In this document: in pieces, positions 16,352 through 26,707 of the stretch
How positions within the stretch are numbered: position 1 is the first letter of the stretch
Layout: the number at the start of each line of letters is the position of its first letter
Assembly: GCF_020386615.1 (NCBI RefSeq)
Contig: NZ_CP077769.1
Coordinates: 3,968,001 to 4,032,000, forward strand
DNA from: Chitinophaga pendula
GTDB taxonomy: Bacteria; Bacteroidota; Bacteroidia; Chitinophagales; Chitinophagaceae
Direction of reading: 5' to 3'
DNA: 64,000 nucleotides
Made by a program: the position numbers and the translations under genes
The notes under the pieces: generated by a model
Databases searched by the model: none
The model's input: only the letters and a program-made list of their open reading frames with translations
What the model was told of the DNA's origin: nothing

Positions 16352-19300
16352 TTATTGTTTGGCCAGCAGACAATGTTGAATAACCAGGCGAAGGTTAGCC
16401 AGATAAGCTGTTGCCAGCTGCCGGATAGTTTTGTTGTTGTAATGCCTGCTGCTAAATGTCCAGTCGAAGATCAATGTTCCCCGCTGTACGATGATGTTAA
16501 TGGTGATCTTGTCGCTAATGATATGTTCTTCTGTCAAACGATCGCCCGAGGATTCTGTTGCACGGGTAAAAATGCTATCTTCATTAAACACATTATCCAG
16601 CTGTCCTATATAGTTAAAAACGATATCCCAGGGAGCAGTACCAGACAATGCCGGTAACTGATGCAGATATTTCAATACTCCGTACCCCAGTCCTTTGCCC
16701 GGAGTTTGTCGTAACTGTTCCTTTATGTTTTTGATCATTTCGCTTATCTCTCCTTCCGGAGCCGCCAATAATACGGGATACAAAGTGGCAAACCATCCTA
16801 CTGTACGGCTCAGATCGATATCGTCACTCAACTGCTCGCGGCCGTGGCCTTCCAGACCGATAGTCACCTCTTCTCTACCACTCCAGGCACACAACGTCCA
16901 CGCCAGGGCCGTCAGCAAAAGATCATTGATCTCTGTCTGGTAAACACGTGGGACCTCCTGCAGCAGCTGTTGTGTGAAGGTTTCTTCTAGTACAACAGAT
17001 ATCAGCTGCATATCACGGCGGAGTACAGGGAATGCATATTCCTGATCGACTGGTAAGGGTTGATAACGTTGGGTTACACCTGTCCAGTAATCGGCCTGTG
17101 ACAGAAGTGCTGGTTCTTTACTGTAATGCGCCAGCCGGTCATACCATTCACGGTAAGAGCTGCCCTTATCGCCAAGGCTACCCACTCCTCCAAGTAGCTC
17201 TTCCAGGTCTTCCAGCAGGATACGCCACGACACTCCATCTACGGACAAGTGATGGATCACGATCAGCAAACGGTTATAAGATTCATAAGATGGTGTCTCT
17301 AACAAAACAACCCGCACCAACTCCCCCTTCATTATATCCAAACTCCGTTGGTAATGGTCTCCCCGGGTACGGATCAAGGTACCTAACTCCGGGGCAGCTA
17401 CCTCACCAAGCGCTTCTACTATCAGGCATCCTTCATAACTCCCGTAATGCTGTTCCCAACCAGTGGCTCCATGCGTGTATACGAAACGTAAGGCATCATG
17501 ATGAGACAGCAGCTCTCTGACAGCTGCATCCAGCAAACCAACGGACAACGTTTTCGGTACTCCCAGCAACACGCTCTGGTTAAAATGAGATACAACTGGG
17601 CCCGCATGTTCAAAATACCATTGCTGGATCGGCAACATACCACTGACACCGCTTAAGTACCCCTGTTCACCCAGTATGCCTGATAGACCTTCCTGCGTCG
17701 ACAACATCGCTGATAATCGGGAAAGGGTCTGGTGCTGAAAAATATCCCGAGGCTGGATCATGCAGCCATGACGACGAGCCCGGCTCACTACCTGGATCGT
17801 AATAATCGAATCTCCTCCCAACTCAAAAAAGTTATCATGGATGCCCACACGTGGTACTCCTAACAGCTCCTCCCAGATACCGGCCAGCAACTGTTCTGTC
17901 GCAGTGCGGGGCGCTTCATACGCACGTTCCGCTATATCTTCCTGCGGAGAGGGTAAAGACTTACGGTCGATCTTACCATTCAATGTCAGCGGAAAAATGC
18001 TCATCTCCACCAGGATACCAGGTACCATATAATCAGGCAGCTTACTACGCAAGTAACTATGGATACCTTCCCGGTCAAAACTTCCCTCCGGTATCACATA
18101 TCCTACCAGCTGCTGATGGCCATGGGTAGTTGACCGGGCTACTACTACTCCCTGGTGTACCAGACCGCTCTGGTACAAGGCACTCTCTATCTCTCCCAAC
18201 TCTATCCGGTAACCGCGGATCTTTACCTGGTCGTCTATTCGACCGATATATTCAATATTACCATCCGGCAGCCAACGCCCCAGGTCGCCCGTCCGGTACA
18301 AACGCCCATCACCGTAAGGATTGGATACGAAACGTTCTGCTGTCAGTTCCGGACGGTTCAGATAACCTCTGGCTACACCTGCTCCTCCGATATATAACTC
18401 TCCAGGTACACCCAACGGTACGGGCCGACCTTCCCTATCCAATAAGTAAACGACGGTATTATCTATAGGCTTCCCAATATTCACTTTGTCAACAGTCGTG
18501 ATCCTTTTAGTGGTAGACCAGATAGTTGTTTCAGTCGGGCCATATACGTTTGTGATAGTAGCACTGGTTTTCTGCAACAGCTGTTCTATAAGTTCATCCG
18601 GCAGATTCTCTCCGCCTATAATCAGATGTTTCAGTGCTCTTAAAAAGCGATACGATTGCCGGTCTTCCAGTAAAGCCTTTAAATAGGAAGGTGTTATCTG
18701 CAGCGCTGTAACAGGTACCCCAGTGATGTCCTCTTTTTTATCTGTCTTAACGAATAGTTGTCTCAGCTCATTTAGATGGTGCAGGCTATTCAGTACTTTT
18801 TCGGTCGCTATACCAAAGTCCATCAGACAAGCTATTTCGGTAACTCCGATCGCTGCAAGTGTTTCTATTAAAGTGCTGCAGCTTTCTTTAGTCCCAAGTA
18901 AAGCTGAGGTATTCCAATATCTTTCAAACACCAGGTCTAATAGATCCTGCAACGTGCTTTCGTCTATATCATCAAAATGTATATCTGCACTCTGTGCCAG
19001 ATTTTTTAACAGGCTCAAGTTAGACCTGAGATAAGCCTTAAACGGTTCTCTTGATTCTGCTTTTACTGTATCGTAGTCTGCTCCTATATACGTATGCAGC
19101 ATCAGGGCAATACGGGCTTTTTCGACGGGGTGCCCGTACTCCTGCAAAGTTTGTTTGTATAGCCGGATGTTACGTTCCAGGTCTTCTGTCTTCTGTCCTA
19201 AAAGATGTGTCAGTATATCAGCCCCTATTTTCCCCGCACTTCTGAAGGTTTCAGGATTTCCGCTGGAGGTGATCCATAATGGTACCGCAGGACGGGTAGG

Positions 19301-22300
19301 CCGGGGGAATATTTTCACATCGATCTCTTTGTCAAGCCCGTTTATCCGCTGTATACTTCCTCCTTTCCATAATTCCCTTAATTCTTCGATCTGCCGATAC
19401 ATATTGACATGTCGCTCTTTATAGTTGGCAGGCATCAGTATAAAATCATCTGCATGCCAGCCGGAAGCAATAGCCAGAGATACGCGGCCATTAGACAAGT
19501 TGTCCACTACAGCCCATTCTTCGGCAGCCCGGACCACATCATGTAATGGTAATACCAGGCTACCTGATCGTATATCTATCTTTTTGGTGACAGTTGCTAT
19601 TCCTGCCGCCACTACAGCCGGATTAGGGAACAAACCACCAAATTCATGAAAATGCCGTTCCGGGATCCATATACCGGCAAAATCATGATCATCACCAAAT
19701 TTTGCGGATTGCAGCAGGAAGTCGTATTTCCCTTGCCGGTCAGCATCATCTACACTGGAAAAGTAAAAAAGGCTAAAGTCCATTGTCGCAGCTCCTTTTC
19801 CTGGCAAATATTGGTCAAAGGTATCCAGCTGCCGACTATTTCCCCGCAAGGTGACTTTAATTCCGTTACAGATGGTCCAAAGTATTTCCAGTATCGAGAT
19901 ATCGAACGAAACAGAAGTAATAGCCAATAGGTGATCCCCGGAGGTCAGTGGTAATGCCTTACACATTCCACCTGAAAAATTGACCAGGTTATGATGTTCA
20001 ATCATTACTCCTTTAGGCTTACCGGTTGACCCTGAAGTATAGATCACATAGGCCAGATTGGATGATTGCAGCTCATTCGTCACATCGTGCTCCGGCTCCT
20101 GCCTGAATATCTCGGTTCTTTCATCCAATGCTATCATTGTGATCCCTGATATTGACGGAATGGCACTCCGGCTATCGGAACTGCATAATACCAGGTTTGC
20201 ACCGGTATCCTCCAACATATAAACTAGCCTGTCCCGCGGATAGGTGGGATCTACCGGCACATATGCTGCTCCGGCCTTCAAAATACCCAATATACCAATG
20301 ACCAGCTCCAGGCGTCGCTCTATACACACGGGTACCAGCTGCTCCTCCCTGACACCTTGTTTACGCAGATAATGAGCCAATTGATTACTACGAATATCCA
20401 GTTCATTATAGCTCATCGCTACCCCCTCAAATATAAGGGCACTTGCATCCGGCATCTTGCTAACTTGTTCCGCGAACAGGTCTAATATTGTCTTATCAGA
20501 GGGGTAAGGTACCGTCGTCGCATTGAAACCCTGCAGATATTCCCATTCTACCGGAGTTAGCAGTACCAGGTCTTTCAGCTTTGCTCCAGGATTATCCGGC
20601 AGTTGACGTAACAGGTATTCAAAATGTCCGGCAATGGCATCAACATAGATGTCATCCAGTATGGAAGCGTTATAACTGAATGAGATAACCGTCTCTGCAG
20701 CAGACATTATAATGATACTCAGGGGGTAATTAGTTTGTTCCTGTACTTGTACATTAGCTACTTCCAGCTGCCATTGCCGGTTAGCGACAACTTCCGACAA
20801 GGGATAATTCTCAAATATCAGCAGACTATCGAACAGGTCTCCTCCTAAACCGGTCCAATTTTGGATATCATTTAGTGCACTATACTGGTATTCCCTTGCG
20901 CTGATCTGTCCCGTCTGTATATCCTGCAACCAGGCTGTTATATGTTGTTCGGGATCATACACGGCATGCAAAGGGAGCGCATTGATATACATACCCACAC
21001 GCTTTTCCACACCTTCCATATCCTCCGGCCGACCAGATACCGTAACACCAAAAACGATATCTTTCTGACCAGTATAGTAATGCAGCAAATAGCTCCATAC
21101 ACCCTGCATGACGGTGTTGATAGTAATATGATGCTGCCGTGCATATTTTGCCAGCAATGCAGTAAATGCCGCATCCAATACAAGACGTTTTTTCCCGTAG
21201 CTACCTGCTCCCTTTGTCCGTTCAATACCTGGCCTTACAAATGGCAACAAGCTACCGCTGCTTACTCCTGACAAATACCGCTTCCAATGATCTGCCTCCT
21301 GTTGTTTGTCTTTCTTCTCGATATACCTGATATAATCTTCGAAGCGGTCTTCTACTGTAATATCAGGCTGCTGCCCGGCGGCCAGTTGTTCATAGCATTC
21401 CAGGAACGCTTCCATGAGTATCTGCATAGACCAGCCATCGAATAAGATATGGTGTGCCGTCCATATCATCCGGTAGCGGGTATCACTTAACCGCAGCAGA
21501 TTAACGCGCATAAGTGGTACTGCTTTGAAATCAAACCCTTGCTCCTGGTCAGCCCGTTCAAATGCACTCACTGCCAAACCTTGCGACACTACATCCATCG
21601 ATCGGAAATCATGTATAGTCAGTGGCAGGTTTGCCGTTTGATATACGCATTGCACTGGTATATTGAATACATCATAATAAAAACCGCTCCGTAGAATGCT
21701 ATGACGTTGTAATACCACAGACCAACTTTTACTCAGCAATTCCTGATCTAACCCGGATAGGTCACAGCTGACCTGCTCTATGTATGCTCCTCCCCTGTTG
21801 CCATACAGCCCATGGAATAACATTCCCTGCTGTAGTCCACTTAGGCGGTACATACTGGTTAATGACTTTCTACGCGGTACTCCGGCTATATCCGGCTCAT
21901 CCAGGAAACGATCCAGCTCGGTATAACTGAGCTCTTTTCCCAGGCCAAAGTCCGACGGTGTGTAAAAAACTTGGTGCTTTTCCCGGCTGATACAATCCGT
22001 AATCAGTGTTGAAAGATATTTTATAAATGACTGGCTTAATTTTTCTACGGTGTTATGCTCATAATGCCGAGCGCTGTAGCGCCAGTCCAGGTGTAACTGG
22101 CCCCCTTGTATCCATCCGTTAATTACCAGCTTTTCTGTCTGTACATGATACTGGCTGCTATTTTCTCCTGTCTGCTCAGGCACTGCAGCAAACAGACCCT
22201 GGTTGTTTAGCACATTATCCAACTGGCCCAAGTAATTGAACACCACGTCCCAAGGGGCACTACCTGACAATCCGGGTAGCCGGTGTATATATTTCAGCAC

Positions 22301-25300
22301 GCCATATCCTAGTCCCTTACCTGGTATCTGTCGTAATTGCTCCTTCACTCCCTTGATCACATCCTCTGCATTCTGAAGAGGTATCGCTAATAACACCGGA
22401 TATAGGTTGGTGAACCAACCTACCGTACGGCTCAGGTCTATTCCTTCTCCCAGTTGCTCTCGCCCATGACCTTCCAGACCGATAGTCACCTCTTCTCTAC
22501 CACTCCAGGCACACAACGTCCACGCCAGACTTGCGAGTAAAAGATCATTGACCTCGGTCTGATAAACACGTGGTACCTCCTGCAACAACTGTTGCGTATA
22601 TGCGGCTTCCAAATGAACAACATGGTGTCCTATTTCCCGCCGGCTGACCATATCGTTATAAGTCCGATCGACTGGTAAGGGTTGATAACGTTGGGTTACA
22701 CCTGTCCAGTGATCGGCCTGTGACAGAAGTGCTGGTTCTTTACTGTAATGCGCCAGCCGGTCATACCATTCACGGTAAGAGCTGCCCTTGTCGCCAAGGC
22801 TACCCACTCCTCCAAGTAGCTCTTCCAGGTCTTCCAGCAGGATACGCCACGACACTCCATCTACGGACAAGTGATGGATCACGATCAGCAAACGGTTATA
22901 AGATTCATAAGATGGTGTCTCTAACAAAACAACCCGCACCAACTCCCCCTTCGTTATATCCAGACTCCGTTGGTAATGGTCTCCCCGGGTACGGATCAAG
23001 GTACCTAACTCCGGGGCAGCTACCTCACCAAGCGCTTCTACTATCAGGCATCCTTCATAACTCCCGTAATGCTGTTCCCAACCAGTGGCTCCATGCGTGT
23101 ATACGAAACGTAAGGCATCATGATGAGACAGCAGCTCTCTGACAGCTGCATCCAGCAAACCAACGGACAACGTTTTCGGTACTCCCAGCAACACGCTCTG
23201 GTTAAAATGAGATACAACTGGGCCCGCATGTTCAAAATACCATTGCTGGATCGGCAACATACCACTGACACCGCTTAAGTACCCCTGTTCACCCAGTATG
23301 CCTGATAGACCTTCCTGCGTCGATAACATCGCTGATAATCGGGAAAGGGTCTGGTGCTGAAAAATATCCCGAGGCTGGATCATGCAGCCATGACGACGAG
23401 CCCGGCTCACTACCTGGATCGTAATAATCGAATCTCCTCCCAACTCAAAAAAGTTATCATGGATGCCCACACGTGGTACTCCTAACAGCTCCTCCCAGAT
23501 ACCGGCCAGCAACTGTTCTGTCGCAGTGCGGGGCGCTTCATACGCACGTTCCGCTATATCTTCCTGCGGAGAGGGTAAAGACTTACGGTCGATCTTACCA
23601 TTCAATGTCAGCGGAAAAATGCTCATCTCCACCAGGATACCAGGTACCATATAATCAGGCAGCTTACTACGCAAGTAACTATGGATACCTTCCCGGTCAA
23701 AACTTCCCTCCGGTATCACATATCCTACCAGCTGCTGATGGCCATGGGTAGTTGACCGGGCTACTACTACTCCCTGGTGTACCAGACCGCTCTGGTACAA
23801 GGCACTCTCTATCTCTCCCAACTCTATCCGGTAACCGCGGATCTTTACCTGGTCGTCTATTCGACCGATATATTCAATATTACCATCCGGCAGCCAACGC
23901 CCCAGGTCGCCCGTCCGGTACAAACGCCCATCACCGTGAGGATTGGATACGAAACGTTCTGCTGTCAGTTCCGGACGGTTCAGATAACCTCTGGCTACAC
24001 CTGCTCCTCCGATATATAACTCTCCAGGTACACCCAACGGTACCAATTGCTGCCACGGATCAAGAATATGTACACTGAGCGTAGGTATAGGCTGGCCAAT
24101 GATACTACTATGGCTTTCCAGATGCGACCAACCAAGTTCCTGAAAGGTAACATGTACCGTAGTTTCTGTTATACCGTACATGTTGATCAGACGGCAAGTC
24201 CTATACAATTTTTTCCAAGGCTTCAGCCTGGCCGGGTCCAGCGCTTCACCTCCAAAAATCACATACCGGACTAACAATGGGTATTTTACATTGGTAGTGA
24301 CATGATCCTGTAGTACATAAAACGCTGAAGGGGTCTGATTCAGCACCGTAACGCCCTGCTCATTCAACAAATGGGCAAATGCATCGGTATCCCGGGCGAT
24401 ATGTTGTGGAACAATAACGAGCCGGCCACCGTTGAACAATGCACCATATATTTCCCATACGGAGAAGTCAAAACAAAAGGAATGAAATAAGGTCCAGACG
24501 TCGCTACTATTAAAATCAAACAACGGTTTATCCGTCTTGAATAAACGAACAACATTGCTGTGTTCGATAAACACCCCTTTTGGCATGCCGGTAGAACCGG
24601 ACGTGTAGATCACATATGCCAGGTGATGTGGATACACTGTATTTTCCACCTGTCCGGCAGGAGATCGCCATATTGTGGCTTCTGCATCATCCAATAGCAA
24701 AATGTTTACTCCTGATAAGACAGGCAACATATGATGGCAGTCCCGGCTGCTTACTACCCATTCAGCACCTGTATCTTTCAGTATATAATCCAGGCGCTCT
24801 GCCGGATAGGCAGGATCCATCGGTACATAGGCGCCGCCGGCCTTCAGTATGCCCATTATTCCAATGATCATCTCTAAACTGCGGTCTACACAGATAGGCA
24901 CCAGACTATCTTCCCGGATGCCCTGATGACGCAGGTAATACCCTAACTGGTTACTCCGTTCATCCAGCTCACGGTAACTCAGCGTCGTGCCTTCATATAC
25001 TAACGCCGTCGCATCTGGCGTTCGCAATACCTGTTCCCGGAAAAGATCCAGGATCGTCTTGTCTTTAGGATAATTTACCTCTCCGCTATTAAAATGTTGC
25101 AATGTGGACATTTCCCCAGCCAACAACATCGGCAAGCACCCGATCTCTTTATCAATATCTGCCAGAGCACTACGTAGCAACTGTTCATAATGGCCTACCA
25201 TCCGAACGATCGTTTCCTGCTCATACAATTCTGTACTGTACTCCACCTGTAGATGCAAACCTGTCGGACGCTCTTCCAACATAAACGTCAGGTCAAATTT

Positions 25301-26674
25301 GGAGGTCCGGTGCGTATACCCAGCCCAGCTGATTTCAACGTCGCCAAGGACTTCGCCTCCTATCGACGACTGACCCATGTTCTGTAATACAAATAATACC
25401 TGGAACAATGGACGACGGCTCATATCACGCTCTTTTACCACCGATTCTACTACTTTCTCGAAGGGTACCGATTGATGTTCATATGCTTCCAGGGTACGTC
25501 CTCTTACCTGCTCCAGTAAACGCCTGAATGTAGGATTCCCACTCAGGTCACTACGTAATACCAGTGTATTCACAAAAAAACCTACCAGTCCTTCCAGCTC
25601 ATGATAAGGACGATTGGCGATAGGGCTGCCGACACTGATATCAGACTGACCACTGTAACGATGTAACAATACCTGGAAACCAGCCAGCAGCGTCATAAAC
25701 ATAGTAGCCCCATTCGACTGTGACAGCTGTTGTAGTCCTTGTTGTAATGTTATATCCAGCGTATGAACGTAAGAGGCACCTGCTACACTCACTATCGCGG
25801 GACGTGCATGATCCGTTGGAAGCTCCAATGGCGTTATATCCCGCAACTGTTGTTGCCAGTATGACAAGGAGCTTTCAGACACTACCGCTGCTGCGTGTGT
25901 ACGCTGCCATAGTGAATAATCTGCATATTGCAAGGGCAACGCTGGCAGAGACTGCTGCTGTCCATAATGACCATATAGTATAACCAATTCCCGAACGATC
26001 ACCGGCATGGACCAGCCATCAGATGCAATATGATGCAATGTCAGTACCAGTATATGATCTATTGGCGACAGTTCCAATAATGATCCGCGCAACATATAAT
26101 CTGTACTCAGATCGAATGCTTTTGCAGTCAATGCATCGATATACGCAGACAAAGAAGTCTCTTCCTGCAATATCGGATCCTTTATCACTTCTAGCTGCCA
26201 GTCTTCACCTGACTGTATATGTTGATAGGCCGATCCCTCCTCTTCATGTATGACGGTGCGCAGTACTTCATGACGCTGGATGATCTGTTGTAGCGAAGAT
26301 TCCAGTGCCGCCAGGTTCACACGGCCTCTCAAACGAAGTACAATAGGAATATGATAGGCCTGGCTGCCTTCCAGCCGGTCGATGAACCAAAGGCGTTCCT
26401 GGTTAAACGACAACGGTATCCGGCTGTGCGGGTCCCGCTTAAGGGCCATCAGCTTTTGATGCAGTGGATCATTAGATATTGTATTGTTATGTAAGAACAA
26501 GCGAATATCGTTACTATATTGTTTGATCTCCTGCATCAATGCAGGATCGATCGTTTTGTTCTTCGCGACCTTAACTTTTAGCTTTCCCTCTTCAAGAAAG
26601 AGTATGATATCCTGCTTTTTAGCATTATTAATAATCCTGATAACCTCATTTATTGCCACACTCATAATAGACAT
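16352..26674 (-). CDS. NRPS-4: docking-C-A(Thr)-T-E-C-A(Gly-like)+monooxygenase-T-E
   Basis: 3440 residues, terminal synthetase of the line. Residues 1-60 look like a TubC-type N-terminal docking domain. The first C is of the L-to-L type (HHIASDGWS near 213). A1 reads DFWNIGMVHK, a Thr code. T1 has GGDSI near 1080 and E1 has HHLSVDG near 1268. C2 is of the D-to-L type ([20 protein letters not shown] near 1747). A2 reads DILQIGVIWK, a Gly-type code, and is split between motifs A4 and A5 by a luciferase-like monooxygenase (about 2298-2640). T2 is near 2957 and E2 (HHLSVDG near 3147) closes the protein. There is no thioesterase or reductase domain. A2-T2-E2 is partly a near-copy of A1-T1-E1. An epimerase after a Gly module is unexpected and may be a leftover of that duplication. 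Confidence 0.93.
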   Translation of the reverse strand: MSIMSVAINEVIRIINNAKKQDIILFLEEGKLKVKVAKNKTIDPALMQEIKQYSNDIRLFLHNNTISNDPLHQKLMALKRDPHSRIPLSFNQERLWFIDRLEGSQAYHIPIVLRLRGRVNLAALESSLQQIIQRHEVLRTVIHEEEGSAYQHIQSGEDWQLEVIKDPILQEETSLSAYIDALTAKAFDLSTDYMLRGSLLELSPIDHILVLTLHHIASDGWSMPVIVRELVILYGHYGQQQSLPALPLQYADYSLWQRTHAAAVVSESSLSYWQQQLRDITPLELPTDHARPAIVSVAGASYVHTLDITLQQGLQQLSQSNGATMFMTLLAGFQVLLHRYSGQSDISVGSPIANRPYHELEGLVGFFVNTLVLRSDLSGNPTFRRLLEQVRGRTLEAYEHQSVPFEKVVESVVKERDMSRRPLFQVLFVLQNMGQSSIGGEVLGDVEISWAGYTHRTSKFDLTFMLEERPTGLHLQVEYSTELYEQETIVRMVGHYEQLLRSALADIDKEIGCLPMLLAGEMSTLQHFNSGEVNYPKDKTILDLFREQVLRTPDATALVYEGTTLSYRELDERSNQLGYYLRHQGIREDSLVPICVDRSLEMIIGIMGILKAGGAYVPMDPAYPAERLDYILKDTGAEWVVSSRDCHHMLPVLSGVNILLLDDAEATIWRSPAGQVENTVYPHHLAYVIYTSGSTGMPKGVFIEHSNVVRLFKTDKPLFDFNSSDVWTLFHSFCFDFSVWEIYGALFNGGRLVIVPQHIARDTDAFAHLLNEQGVTVLNQTPSAFYVLQDHVTTNVKYPLLVRYVIFGGEALDPARLKPWKKLYRTCRLINMYGITETTVHVTFQELGWSHLESHSSIIGQPIPTLSVHILDPWQQLVPLGVPGELYIGGAGVARGYLNRPELTAERFVSNPHGDGRLYRTGDLGRWLPDGNIEYIGRIDDQVKIRGYRIELGEIESALYQSGLVHQGVVVARSTTHGHQQLVGYVIPEGSFDREGIHSYLRSKLPDYMVPGILVEMSIFPLTLNGKIDRKSLPSPQEDIAERAYEAPRTATEQLLAGIWEELLGVPRVGIHDNFFELGGDSIITIQVVSRARRHGCMIQPRDIFQHQTLSRLSAMLSTQEGLSGILGEQGYLSGVSGMLPIQQWYFEHAGPVVSHFNQSVLLGVPKTLSVGLLDAAVRELLSHHDALRFVYTHGATGWEQHYGSYEGCLIVEALGEVAAPELGTLIRTRGDHYQRSLDITKGELVRVVLLETPSYESYNRLLIVIHHLSVDGVSWRILLEDLEELLGGVGSLGDKGSSYREWYDRLAHYSKEPALLSQADHWTGVTQRYQPLPVDRTYNDMVSRREIGHHVVHLEAAYTQQLLQEVPRVYQTEVNDLLLASLAWTLCAWSGREEVTIGLEGHGREQLGEGIDLSRTVGWFTNLYPVLLAIPLQNAEDVIKGVKEQLRQIPGKGLGYGVLKYIHRLPGLSGSAPWDVVFNYLGQLDNVLNNQGLFAAVPEQTGENSSQYHVQTEKLVINGWIQGGQLHLDWRYSARHYEHNTVEKLSQSFIKYLSTLITDCISREKHQVFYTPSDFGLGKELSYTELDRFLDEPDIAGVPRRKSLTSMYRLSGLQQGMLFHGLYGNRGGAYIEQVSCDLSGLDQELLSKSWSVVLQRHSILRSGFYYDVFNIPVQCVYQTANLPLTIHDFRSMDVVSQGLAVSAFERADQEQGFDFKAVPLMRVNLLRLSDTRYRMIWTAHHILFDGWSMQILMEAFLECYEQLAAGQQPDITVEDRFEDYIRYIEKKDKQQEADHWKRYLSGVSSGSLLPFVRPGIERTKGAGSYGKKRLVLDAAFTALLAKYARQHHITINTVMQGVWSYLLHYYTGQKDIVFGVTVSGRPEDMEGVEKRVGMYINALPLHAVYDPEQHITAWLQDIQTGQISAREYQYSALNDIQNWTGLGGDLFDSLLIFENYPLSEVVANRQWQLEVANVQVQEQTNYPLSIIIMSAAETVISFSYNASILDDIYVDAIAGHFEYLLRQLPDNPGAKLKDLVLLTPVEWEYLQGFNATTVPYPSDKTILDLFAEQVSKMPDASALIFEGVAMSYNELDIRSNQLAHYLRKQGVREEQLVPVCIERRLELVIGILGILKAGAAYVPVDPTYPRDRLVYMLEDTGANLVLCSSDSRSAIPSISGITMIALDERTEIFRQEPEHDVTNELQSSNLAYVIYTSGSTGKPKGVMIEHHNLVNFSGGMCKALPLTSGDHLLAITSVSFDISILEILWTICNGIKVTLRGNSRQLDTFDQYLPGKGAATMDFSLFYFSSVDDADRQGKYDFLLQSAKFGDDHDFAGIWIPERHFHEFGGLFPNPAVVAAGIATVTKKIDIRSGSLVLPLHDVVRAAEEWAVVDNLSNGRVSLAIASGWHADDFILMPANYKERHVNMYRQIEELRELWKGGSIQRINGLDKEIDVKIFPRPTRPAVPLWITSSGNPETFRSAGKIGADILTHLLGQKTEDLERNIRLYKQTLQEYGHPVEKARIALMLHTYIGADYDTVKAESREPFKAYLRSNLSLLKNLAQSADIHFDDIDESTLQDLLDLVFERYWNTSALLGTKESCSTLIETLAAIGVTEIACLMDFGIATEKVLNSLHHLNELRQLFVKTDKKEDITGVPVTALQITPSYLKALLEDRQSYRFLRALKHLIIGGENLPDELIEQLLQKTSATITNVYGPTETTIWSTTKRITTVDKVNIGKPIDNTVVYLLDREGRPVPLGVPGELYIGGAGVARGYLNRPELTAERFVSNPYGDGRLYRTGDLGRWLPDGNIEYIGRIDDQVKIRGYRIELGEIESALYQSGLVHQGVVVARSTTHGHQQLVGYVIPEGSFDREGIHSYLRSKLPDYMVPGILVEMSIFPLTLNGKIDRKSLPSPQEDIAERAYEAPRTATEQLLAGIWEELLGVPRVGIHDNFFELGGDSIITIQVVSRARRHGCMIQPRDIFQHQTLSRLSAMLSTQEGLSGILGEQGYLSGVSGMLPIQQWYFEHAGPVVSHFNQSVLLGVPKTLSVGLLDAAVRELLSHHDALRFVYTHGATGWEQHYGSYEGCLIVEALGEVAAPELGTLIRTRGDHYQRSLDIMKGELVRVVLLETPSYESYNRLLIVIHHLSVDGVSWRILLEDLEELLGGVGSLGDKGSSYREWYDRLAHYSKEPALLSQADYWTGVTQRYQPLPVDQEYAFPVLRRDMQLISVVLEETFTQQLLQEVPRVYQTEINDLLLTALAWTLCAWSGREEVTIGLEGHGREQLSDDIDLSRTVGWFATLYPVLLAAPEGEISEMIKNIKEQLRQTPGKGLGYGVLKYLHQLPALSGTAPWDIVFNYIGQLDNVFNEDSIFTRATESSGDRLTEEHIISDKITINIIVQRGTLIFDWTFSSRHYNNKTIRQLATAYLANLRLVIQHCLLAKQ
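17044..18420. repeat. Direct repeat, copy 1 (A C-terminus, T and E start; NRPS-4 module 2)
   Basis: Nearly identical to 22666-24042 at a constant offset of 5622 bp. It covers the A-domain C-terminal part, the T domain and the first part of the E domain. The right breakpoint falls in the codons for [13 protein letters not shown] of the A domain. Similarity continues leftwards but at a lower, patchy level. Confidence 0.9.
18760..19783 (-). other. Luciferase-like FMN monooxygenase domain inserted in the Gly A domain
   Basis: About 340 residues starting MDFSLFYFSSVDDADRQG, with IWIPERHFHEFGGLFPNP, IRSGSLVLPLHD, VSLAIASGWHADDF and PLWITSSGNPETF, all typical of the MupA/Atu3671-type natural-product luciferase-like monooxygenase domain. 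It sits between A4 (SFDISILEI) and A5 ([11 protein letters not shown]). From the literature as I recall it, the same arrangement in MtaG and MelG (myxothiazol, melithiazol) oxidises Gly at its alpha carbon and leads to a terminal amide. Confidence 0.9.
22666..24042. repeat. Direct repeat, copy 2 (A C-terminus, T and E start; NRPS-4 module 1)
   Basis: Partner of 17044-18420. Only scattered single-base differences were seen in the stretches compared by eye, which means a recent duplication or ongoing gene conversion inside one gene. Confidence 0.9.
24828..26402. repeat. Direct repeat, copy 1 (C domain and A N-terminus; NRPS-4 module 1)
   Basis: Nearly identical to 28278-29852 at a constant offset of 3450 bp. 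It covers most of an L-to-L condensation domain and the first part of the following A domain, up to [11 protein letters not shown]. Beyond that point the two A domains (Thr-type here, Asp-like in NRPS-3) are unrelated in detail. Confidence 0.9.
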
Positions 26675-26707
26675 CGTATTCGTTTGTGTTGATAGTCAAT
26701 GGCGCTC

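Noticed and set aside
16326..16373. Longer N-terminus for the CmlA-type protein
   Set aside because: It would need a TTG start and overlap the NRPS-4 end. The ATG at 16325 gives the N-terminus expected for the family.
16352..18000. Reading the last domain of NRPS-4 as a thioesterase
   Set aside because: It has HHLSVDG, RTVGWF and FNYIGQ of an epimerase. No GxSxG lipase-type motif was found at the C-terminus.
17032..24078. Plus-strand ORFs of 60-160 codons repeated at 5622-bp spacing
   Set aside because: They are antisense to near-identical NRPS modules, so their conservation only reflects the duplicated coding strand.
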